NCBI GenBank assembly: GCA_964371695.1
Contig: CAYJOG010000031.1
Span: 1,341-13,170 of the forward strand
DNA length: 11,830 bases
Source of the DNA: CAYJOG01 sp964371695 [NCBI: uncultured bacterium]
GTDB taxonomy: Bacteria; CAYJOG01
Direction: 5' to 3'
Below the pieces are notes generated by a model that was given only the letters and a program-made list of their open reading frames with translations, was not told where the DNA came from and ran no database searches. Positions 6,672 through 11,830 of this stretch are shown here, in pieces (within the stretch, counting starts at the first letter, position 1; each line of letters begins with the position of its first letter). Made by a program: the position numbers and the translations under genes.

Positions 6672-6958
6672 CAAATCCCAGGCGGGCCAAAAGTGGGTTT
6701 GGCTTGGGCGATGGCGGCGGGCTGGGTTGGCGCAGGGCCGTGGCCATCTCCCGTCGTTTACCTGCCAAAAGAGCCACCCCCTGGCCGGTGGAAAAAACCC
6801 ACAGGTCTTCGCCCAGCCCCTGGCGGTGTTCTGGGGCAGATAGACAAAAGGAATGCAGGGCAGGGGGTGACATGGATAAGGAGGTGACGGTTTTTTTCTG
6901 AACATTCCATTTTTCGGTCAATGGCATGGTGTGGGGCTGGAAATTAAGGAGTACCTGA
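6672..6958. other. Non-coding stretch, nothing recognised
   Basis: About 290 GC-rich bases. Short open frames exist on both strands (for example minus strand 6927-6646), but their predicted proteins are Pro/Arg-rich, lack ribosome binding sites and match nothing I recognise. The end turns AT-rich before the small ORF at 6959. Confidence 0.4.
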
Positions 6959-7093
6959 ATGAAACATCACGGAAAAATCTTGATTTTTGATAAAAAACAG
7001 AAAAGTTTAATGCTATTTTTCTGCCAAGCATTGCTATTTCATTATAAGGCTACCCACTCAGGTTCACGCTTTGCCGTTTGCGGTGGAAGCTAG
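6959..7093 (+). CDS. Possible 44-residue small protein or leader peptide before lpxA
   Basis: The ATG at 6959 is preceded by TAAGGAG with a 7-base spacing, one of the best ribosome binding sites in the window. The frame encodes 44 residues, MKHHGKILIFDKKQKSLMLF followed by FCQALLFHY and a Cys/Gly end, and stops with TAG at 7091, 26 bases before lpxA. The middle is hydrophobic (SLMLFFCQALLFHY) but short for a membrane span. The base composition is AT-rich and unlike the neighbours. The product is not recognised; a short membrane peptide, a leader of the lpxA message or chance are all possible. Confidence 0.3.
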   Translation: MKHHGKILIFDKKQKSLMLFFCQALLFHYKATHSGSRFAVCGGS

Positions 7094-7119
7094 CCTGACT
7101 GCCCAAGGAAGACCTTTTT

Positions 7120-7947
7120 ATGGCCCACCAGCACATTCACCCCACCGCCAGCATTCACCCCAGCGCTCAATTGGGCGAGGGGGTCACGATTGGCCCCGGC
7201 GTGTCCATCGCGGCGGGTGTCGTCATCGGCGAAGGCTGCGCCATCCACCACGGTGCGTTTATTGATGAAAACACCGTGATGGGCAAACACAATCAGGTGT
7301 TTCCCTACGCCGTCATCGGCACCCCGCCACAGGACATCAAGTTCCGGGGTGAAAAATCGGGCGTGGTGCTGGGCGATCGCAACGTGGTGCGGGAGTTCTG
7401 CACCATCAACCGCGCCAGCGGTGAAGGCGAAAACACTACCGTGGGCAACGGCTGTTTTCTGCTCATCACCAGCCACATCGGCCACAACAGCCACCTGGGC
7501 AACGGCGTGGTGCTCACCAATCAGGTGTCTTTGGGCGGCCACATGGAAATCAGTGACAACGTGACTTTTGGCGGCATGAGCGGCGCGCACCAGTTTGTAA
7601 GGGTGGGGCGGCTGGCCATGATTGGCGGTTACAGCGCGCTTTTGAACGACGTGCCCCCCTTCATGCTGGTGAAGGGCGGCTACCGAGCGGGCATTTTTCG
7701 CATCAACAGCGTGGGTCTGCAACGCAGCGGCGTGAGCGACGACACCATCCATCTGCTGCAACAGGCCCTGGATGGCCCCATGCACCAACTCAACGAAAAA
7801 AACCCTGATTACGCAAAAGTCTCTGCCGAGGTGGCCGCCCTGGGGCCTGCCCCCGAAGTGCAGGAACTCGCCGACTTTTTGAAACAGCCCACCAAAAGGG
7901 GATACTGCACAGTGATAGACCGCGCCAAACGGGGGGATGAAGAATGA
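7120..7947 (+). CDS. lpxA: Acyl-ACP--UDP-N-acetylglucosamine O/N-acyltransferase LpxA
   Basis: 275 residues, close to E. coli LpxA (262). It catalyses the first cytoplasmic step of lipid A synthesis, moving a 3-hydroxyacyl chain from acyl-ACP to position 3 of UDP-GlcNAc. The N-terminal half is a left-handed beta-helix of hexapeptide repeats (IHPTASIHPSAQLGEGVTIG onward). The catalytic His is His122 in SHIGHN (E. coli His125), with His119 beside it. GGMSGAHQFVRVG (151-163) and the DVPPFML turn (177-183) are family hallmarks. Gly170 aligns with E. coli Gly173 of the acyl-chain ruler, which hints at a long (about C14) chain. The ATG is preceded by AAGGAA. The stop overlaps the next gene as ATGA. 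If the neighbour is GnnA, the true acceptor may be UDP-GlcNAc3N and the bond an amide. Confidence 0.96.
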   Translation: MAHQHIHPTASIHPSAQLGEGVTIGPGVSIAAGVVIGEGCAIHHGAFIDENTVMGKHNQVFPYAVIGTPPQDIKFRGEKSGVVLGDRNVVREFCTINRASGEGENTTVGNGCFLLITSHIGHNSHLGNGVVLTNQVSLGGHMEISDNVTFGGMSGAHQFVRVGRLAMIGGYSALLNDVPPFMLVKGGYRAGIFRINSVGLQRSGVSDDTIHLLQQALDGPMHQLNEKNPDYAKVSAEVAALGPAPEVQELADFLKQPTKRGYCTVIDRAKRGDEE

Positions 7948-8921
7948 AAAAAGTGCGAGTGGGGGTTATCGGTGCTGGCAAAATGGGCCAGCATCACATT
8001 CGCATTTGGGAGCAGTTCCCCGGCGTGGAACTCATCGGGTTTGCCGACCCCAACGAACTGGCCAGGGCCGAGGTGGCCAAAAAGTTTTCCGTCACCGGCT
8101 TTGCCGACTATCACGAACTGCTGGATCAGAATCTGGACGCCGTGAGCGTGGTGGTGCCCACCACCATTCACAAAGAAGTCGCCCTGGCGGCCATTGAGGC
8201 CGGTTGTCACCTGTTGGTGGAAAAACCCCTCGCCGACACCGTGGCCAATGGCCGCGACATCATCAGCCACGCCAAAAAATATGACCGCCGCCTGATGGTG
8301 GGGCACATCGAGCGTTTCAACCCCGCCGTGCAGATGCTGCGGGAGATCATCTCAGACGGCATTCTGGGCGAAGTGGTCACCATCTCCAGCAAGCGGGTGG
8401 GGCCTTATCCGGGGCGCATTCAAGACAGCGGCATCATTCTGGACCTCGCCCCCCACGACGTGGATATCTTCTGTTATCTCATGAACTCGGCCATCACCCA
8501 GGCGTTCACCATCGCGGGCAGCCGGGTACACACCCACGAAGACCACGCCAGCATCATGCTCAAGTTCGCCAGCGGTCAGGCCGGGCACATCGACCTGAGC
8601 TGGCTCACCCCCCACAAGGTGCGTGAACTGAATGTGGTGGGGCTGAACGGCGTGGCCAGCCTGGATTTTGTGGCCCAGAGCATTGTGGTGTACGACAAGT
8701 CCTGGGCCCGTGAGGCGAAGGTGCAAAAAAAAGAACCTTTGCTGAATGAACTGGAATTTTTCCTGGACATCGTGAAGGGCAAGCGCGAACCCCTGGTGAC
8801 CGGCGAAGACAGCCTCTATGCCCTGCACGTGGCGCTGAACTGCATCGCCAGTTACCAAACCAACACCATCCGCCCCATCTATCTGGCTGAGGAACCCCAG
8901 GCCAAAGAAATGAGCAGTTAA
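7944..8921 (+). CDS. Gfo/Idh/MocA-family oxidoreductase, GnnA-like (UDP-GlcNAc 3-dehydrogenase candidate)
   Basis: 325 residues. The N-terminal Rossmann fold has GVIGAGKMG (7-15) for NAD(P) and EKP (93-95), the conserved Lys-Pro pair of the family. The C-terminal domain has GHIERFNPAV (120-129), VGPYPGRIQDSG (152-163) and a catalytic-type DLAPHDVD (167-174, His171). That combination resembles enzymes annotated as UDP-GlcNAc 3-dehydrogenase. In Acidithiobacillus ferrooxidans, GnnA oxidises the 3-OH of UDP-GlcNAc, GnnB transaminates it, and LpxA then makes an amide-linked lipid A; these genes lie next to lpxA. Here the start overlaps the lpxA stop by 4 bases, which implies coupling. No GnnB aminotransferase is visible in the window, so the specific function is inferred while the family is certain. 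Confidence 0.9.
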   Translation: MKKVRVGVIGAGKMGQHHIRIWEQFPGVELIGFADPNELARAEVAKKFSVTGFADYHELLDQNLDAVSVVVPTTIHKEVALAAIEAGCHLLVEKPLADTVANGRDIISHAKKYDRRLMVGHIERFNPAVQMLREIISDGILGEVVTISSKRVGPYPGRIQDSGIILDLAPHDVDIFCYLMNSAITQAFTIAGSRVHTHEDHASIMLKFASGQAGHIDLSWLTPHKVRELNVVGLNGVASLDFVAQSIVVYDKSWAREAKVQKKEPLLNELEFFLDIVKGKREPLVTGEDSLYALHVALNCIASYQTNTIRPIYLAEEPQAKEMSS

Positions 8922-8960
8922 GACTCCTCAAGGTTTGTGTGGGTGATTTTGGTTGTTCAC

Positions 8961-8981
8961 GCGGGGGCGCGTTGCCCCCGC
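8961..8981. terminator. GC-rich hairpin after the GnnA-like gene
   Basis: GCGGGGGC-GCGTT-GCCCCCGC is a perfect 8-bp stem with a 5-base loop, 39 bases after the stop. There is no following T-run, so it could act as a transcript end-stabiliser or a bidirectional barrier between convergent genes. Confidence 0.5.
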
Positions 8982-9012
8982 ACCCCCACCGGGGGAACAA
9001 ATGAAGATGAAA

Positions 9013-9050
9013 GCCATTGACCCTCCATGGCGGATGGTCCCAGGGCATCC
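9013..9050. repeat. Two adjacent 5-bp hairpins
   Basis: GCCAT (9013-9017) pairs with ATGGC (9027-9031), and immediately next to it GGATG (9032-9036) pairs with CATCC (9046-9050). Both have 9-base loops. The stems are short, so each alone could be chance, but they sit within a denser cluster of palindromes. Confidence 0.3.
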
Positions 9051-9070
9051 CCGCTATCGCCTTCTCGCGG

Positions 9071-9094
9071 CTGGGTGCCCCAATGGGCACCCAG
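9071..9094. terminator. 10-bp perfect hairpin with CAAT loop
   Basis: CTGGGTGCCC (9071-9080) and GGGCACCCAG (9085-9094) form a perfect stem around the loop CAAT. It is the most stable-looking structure in the gap between the two convergent genes and may serve both as a terminator. Confidence 0.5.
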
Positions 9095-9119
9095 AAAGAC
9101 TCCGCTCGAACTCGTAGAT

Positions 9120-9155
9120 GCCCGTTCGGCGGGCCAGAGCATCAATATGCTCTGG
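9120..9155. repeat. Adjoining hairpins GCCCG-TTCGG-CGGGC and 9-bp CAAT-loop stem
   Basis: GCCCG (9120-9124) pairs with CGGGC (9130-9134). The shared base 9134 begins a perfect 9-bp stem, CCAGAGCAT with ATGCTCTGG (9147-9155), whose loop is again CAAT (9143-9146). The repeated loop sequence in two otherwise different stems is unusual. Confidence 0.45.
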
Positions 9156-9214
9156 CAGAACCCCGCCTCACCCCTCATTCACAGGCACACAAAAATCCAT
9201 CGGCCTGATTCCCG

Positions 9215-10315
9215 TTATCCCCACAACCCCTCAAAAATTTCTTTTTCCATGGGTGACGTGGCGGCGACATTCAGGGCTTCCACCACGTGAGGAGCTGATT
9301 TCAAACCCACCAGCGCGGCGCCCATTCCCGGTGTGCTGCGGGTGAACTGGATGGCCGCCGAGGCGTCGGTGGGGCTCCCCAGTTTTTCCTTCAGGCCGGG
9401 GGCCAAGCCACGGCTGAGTTGTCCCTGAAACAACGAGGCGCTGGCAAAAACGAACAGGTTCAGATCCTGCGCCAGTTGCAGTGTGCTGAGGGTGTCCTCA
9501 CCCCTGGGCTGGTTGGGGAAACGATACCCTTCGGTCATGGCCAGATTCACCGGCAACTGAATGGCGCCGAAGTGGTGATGCTCTCCGCCCACGGCGCGGG
9601 CGGTGTCCCACACCTTTTGCAGGCCGTGAAAGTTGGGTTCGTCCGGCGCGACACGAAAACCGTTCCAGGTGGCCAGGCCATACACACCAATGCGCCCGGC
9701 TGCGGCCTCTGTCTCCAGTGCTTCAAAAGCCAGGGCCAGCGCGGCGAAAAATTCTTCTTCGCCCAGGTGTTCGATTTGCATTTCAATGTTGTGCAGGTGA
9801 TATACGTCCAGAGTCTCCACCTGCATGTTGGACAGGCTTTTTTGAATCTGGTGACGCAGATAGGCCGGTGTCATCACGTGGCAACCGGCCACGATGTCAT
9901 CGGTTTTCACCACGCCGGTCTGAATCAGTTCTTCGTGCAGATACACCCGTGCGGGGCGGGGGTCGCGGGCGTCGGGGCTGAGGAAACCGCCTTTGGTGGC
10001 CAGCAGCACGGCGCTGCGGGGGATGCCCTCTTGGTCCAGCAGCGCCAGCGCCTGGGCCACGCAACCCTCTGAGCGCTGGTTGCGATAATTGATGGCGGTG
10101 TCCAGCATGTTCAGGCCACCCCTCACGGCGGCTGCCATGGCGGCGACATAAAGCTGGTCGGTGGCTTCGTCGGGCTCACCCAGATAACTGCCCGCGCCGA
10201 TGCTGGAAACGGGCCTGCCCCAGAAGTCCCGCCAGTGTCGCGCCGCCAGTTCGGGGAAGTTTTGGGCCTAGCTGGCGGCGGCCTTGCCGTCAAAAGAGCC
10301 GAGGTGGTTTTTCAT
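9215..10315 (-). pseudogene. Aldo/keto reductase with an in-frame amber codon at position 16
   Basis: The natural frame runs from the ATG at 10315 to TAA at 9215, 366 codons if the TAG at 10270-10268 is counted. After the TAG the family N-terminus continues without a break: NFPELAARHW, then the first strand PVSSIGAGSYLGEPDEATD. The rest is intact, with catalytic Asp72 and Tyr77 (LDTAINYR), Lys108 (ATKGG) and His175 (DVYHLHN). By pattern with relatives the amber replaces an aromatic or small residue before AxxFP, possibly Tyr. No ATG, GTG or TTG exists between the stop and Met at 10138. A protein started there (307 residues) would lack the first barrel strand. It is a soluble NAD(P)H-dependent oxidoreductase of unknown substrate. 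A recent nonsense mutation, amber suppression and a sequence error are all possible. Confidence 0.8.
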
Positions 10316-10414
10316 AACGCCAAGATAACCGGGGACGTTGGGGTTTTGGAAAGCCCAAGCAGATTTGCGCATTACCGGAGCCGCGAATCCGCCGCCTTTG
10401 TTAAACTGCGCGCC

Positions 10415-11713
10415 ATGTCAAAGACCAGCAAAAACAAACCCCGCAAAATTGGTGTAGCGCTTTATGGCGCAGGCACGGTGGGTGGTGCGGTGCTCGCGGC
10501 GCTGAAGCAGAACCACCAGCATTATGCCGAAAGCTCTGGTGTGGTGTTTGACGTGCGCCACGTGGTGACCCGCAAAAAACGCACCGGCCCCTGGCCCTAT
10601 ACCACCAGCCTGCAAAAACCCCTGCAGGACCCCGCCGTGGAGATGGTGGTGGAGGTGATGGGGGGTGAAACCGACGCGCTCGACGTAATTCGTCAGGGGC
10701 TGGCCACTGGCCGCGCGGTGGTGACCGCCAACAAGGCCGTGCTGGCCAAACACGCCGAGGAGCTTTTCACCACACCCGGCTGTCACAACGCCCAGGGCCA
10801 GACACCGCTTTATTTCGAAGCCAGTGTGGCAGGGGGCATTCCCGTCATCGGCCCGGTCACCAGCAGCCTGCGCTCCAGCCGCATCCACCGACTCATGGGC
10901 ATTCTCAACGGCACCACCAATTACATCCTCACGCGCATGCAGAACGAAGGCGCACCTTTGGAAGACGCGCTGAAACAGGCCCAGGCGCTGGGTTATGCCG
11001 AGGCCGACGCCAGTTTTGACGTGGATGGCCACGATGCCCTGCACAAACTCACCATTCTGGCCATGCTGGTCAGCGGGCGATTTGTGGACTGGCGCAAGCT
11101 GCACCGCGAGGGCATTGGCGGTGTGGCGGCCCGTGACATCACGTATGCCTGCGAACTGGGATATCGCATCAAGCTGCTGGCCATGGTGCAGCAGTTGCCG
11201 GGCGGAAAGTTGGACGCCCGTGTGCATCCGGCGCTGCTGCCGCTGGCCCACCCGCTGGCCCATGTGGATGGCGTGCTCAACGGCATTTATCTGCAAGCCG
11301 AGCCCCTTGGGCCCCTCATGCTGGTGGGGCGTGGCGCGGGGGGCGGCCCCACCGCCGCCAGCGTCATCGCCGACATGCTCGCAGCAGCCACCAGTCCGCC
11401 GCCGCCGTTGCATTGGCACGGCCACGCCAGTCTTCTGCCCGCCGCCGAAATCACCAGCCGGTTTTATCTGCGCCTGACCGTGAAGGACAAAACCGGCGTG
11501 CTGGCGGCCACCAGCCAGGTGTTTTCGGCCCATGCCGTGGGCATCCACTCCCTCATTCAAAAAGGGGTGGACGCAGGCGAAGCCGAGATGGTGTGGATCA
11601 CCCACGCCGTGACGGAGAAAAACCTGCGGGCGGCGCTCAGGGAAATCCGCCAGCAGAAAATCATCAAAAACGTGGCGTCGGTGATCCGTGTGGAAGACGC
11701 CCCAGCGGGGTGA
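10415..11713 (+). CDS. hom: Homoserine dehydrogenase with C-terminal ACT domain
   Basis: 432 residues from the ATG at 10415. It reduces aspartate semialdehyde to homoserine with NAD(P)H, the branch step toward threonine and methionine, in the cytoplasm. The nucleotide fold has GAGTVGG (18-24). The catalytic domain shows TANKA (104-108), GILNGTTNYIL (162-172) and GYAEADASFDVDGHDALHK (193-211) with Glu196, catalytic Asp207 and Lys211. The usual Pro after EAD is Ala199. An ACT domain (about 349-425, RLTVKDKTGVLA) suggests threonine feedback. An in-frame start at 10235 would add 60 residues that lie antisense to the aldo/keto reductase start and resemble no family extension, so I rejected it. There is no Shine-Dalgarno. 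TTAAACT ends 8 bases before the ATG and might be a -10 box for a leaderless message. The gene is divergent from the aldo/keto reductase, 99 bases apart. Confidence 0.95.
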   Translation: MSKTSKNKPRKIGVALYGAGTVGGAVLAALKQNHQHYAESSGVVFDVRHVVTRKKRTGPWPYTTSLQKPLQDPAVEMVVEVMGGETDALDVIRQGLATGRAVVTANKAVLAKHAEELFTTPGCHNAQGQTPLYFEASVAGGIPVIGPVTSSLRSSRIHRLMGILNGTTNYILTRMQNEGAPLEDALKQAQALGYAEADASFDVDGHDALHKLTILAMLVSGRFVDWRKLHREGIGGVAARDITYACELGYRIKLLAMVQQLPGGKLDARVHPALLPLAHPLAHVDGVLNGIYLQAEPLGPLMLVGRGAGGGPTAASVIADMLAAATSPPPPLHWHGHASLLPAAEITSRFYLRLTVKDKTGVLAATSQVFSAHAVGIHSLIQKGVDAGEAEMVWITHAVTEKNLRAALREIRQQKIIKNVASVIRVEDAPAG

Positions 11714-11726
11714 GTTCAATCTTCGG

Positions 11727-11748
11727 CGTCATTCCCGCGAAAGCGGCA
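11727..11748 (+). repeat. REP-like CGTCATTCCC element after hom
   Basis: CGTCATTCCC followed by CCGC-GAAA-GCGG, a 4-bp stem capped with a GNRA-type loop, lies 13 bases after the hom stop. Its first ten bases are identical to the element after the XRE gene at 6644. Confidence 0.5.
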
Positions 11749-11788
11749 GTCCGGTGAAACATAAGCATCACACCTTTCTGTTCTCTTT

Positions 11789-11819
11789 CAGTGGGGCGGG
11801 CGGGACCCCCGCCCCACTG
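11789..11819 (+). terminator. Strong 12-bp hairpin downstream of hom
   Basis: CAGTGGGGCGGG (11789-11800) and CCCGCCCCACTG (11808-11819) form a perfect 12-bp stem around a 7-base loop. Only a weak ATTT follows, so it is terminator-like without a proper U-tract. It probably ends the hom transcript, or belongs to a convergent unit beyond the window. Confidence 0.6.
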
Positions 11820-11830
11820 CAGTGAGATTT

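Noticed and set aside
6646-6927. A 93-codon open frame on the minus strand between XRE and lpxA
   Set aside because: It has no ribosome binding site, is Pro/Arg-rich, and overlaps the REP-like element. No domain is visible.
7020-7048. A sigma54 or sigma70 promoter before lpxA (CTGCCAAGCATTGCT, ATTATAAG)
   Set aside because: The required GG of a sigma54 -24 box is absent, and no -35 box sits 16-18 bases before TATAAG. The region may hold a promoter, but I cannot place it.
8961-9155. CRISPR array or tRNA genes in the hairpin cluster
   Set aside because: The repeats are not identical or evenly spaced, and no cloverleaf with a T-arm GTTCRA motif can be drawn.
10235-10414. A 60-residue N-terminal extension of homoserine dehydrogenase
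   Set aside because: It lies opposite the aldo/keto reductase N-terminus, and the family starts just before the GAGTVGG fold, which fits the ATG at 10415.
10418-11719. A 433-codon open frame on the minus strand
   Set aside because: It is antisense to homoserine dehydrogenase, which has all its catalytic motifs. The predicted product is compositionally biased.

Overview
The window looks like chromosomal DNA from a motile or at least chemosensing Gram-negative bacterium. It is GC-rich and carries lpxA (lipid A synthesis), a complete cheA/cheW core and tight coding with 1-4 bp stop/start overlaps. A proteobacterium fits best: the tandem PAS type in the receptor and a Gfo/Idh oxidoreductase beside lpxA are patterns I associate with magnetococcal, alphaproteobacterial and deltaproteobacterial genomes. 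The sequence alone does not fix the genus.

Positions 1-5793, all on the minus strand, form one chemosensory operon read right to left: a small phage-like HTH protein, a receiver-like protein whose phospho-acceptor Asp is Gly, a hybrid CheA (HPt, kinase core, two CheW-like domains, C-terminal receiver), CheW, and a soluble chemoreceptor that runs off the left edge. The receptor is the most striking item. Its N-terminus is a complete group 1 truncated haemoglobin (TrHbN), followed by two related PAS domains, a HAMP-like stretch and an MCP signalling domain, with no membrane segment. It should therefore be a cytoplasmic haem-based O2/NO/CO chemoreceptor that signals through the adjacent CheW and CheA.

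Positions 5794-6642 hold a divergent regulatory region with a perfect TGTGA-N6-TCACA palindrome, a TTGACA-type promoter facing the che operon, and a CI-like XRE repressor gene on the plus strand. A phage-type repressor facing a small phage-like HTH protein resembles a lysogeny switch placed at the head of a chemosensory operon.

Positions 6643-7119 are mostly non-coding: a REP-like hairpin, nothing recognisable to about 6958, then a possible 44-codon ORF with a strong ribosome binding site. lpxA (7120) and a translationally coupled GnnA-like oxidoreductase (7944) follow. Together they suggest lipid A built on a 3-amino-3-deoxy-GlcNAc backbone.

Positions 8922-9214, between convergent genes, contain six compact hairpins. 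An aldo/keto reductase follows on the minus strand. Its clear family N-terminus is interrupted by an in-frame TAG at codon 16. Diverging from it is homoserine dehydrogenase with an ACT domain (10415-11713). The window ends with a second REP-like element and a 12-bp-stem hairpin.
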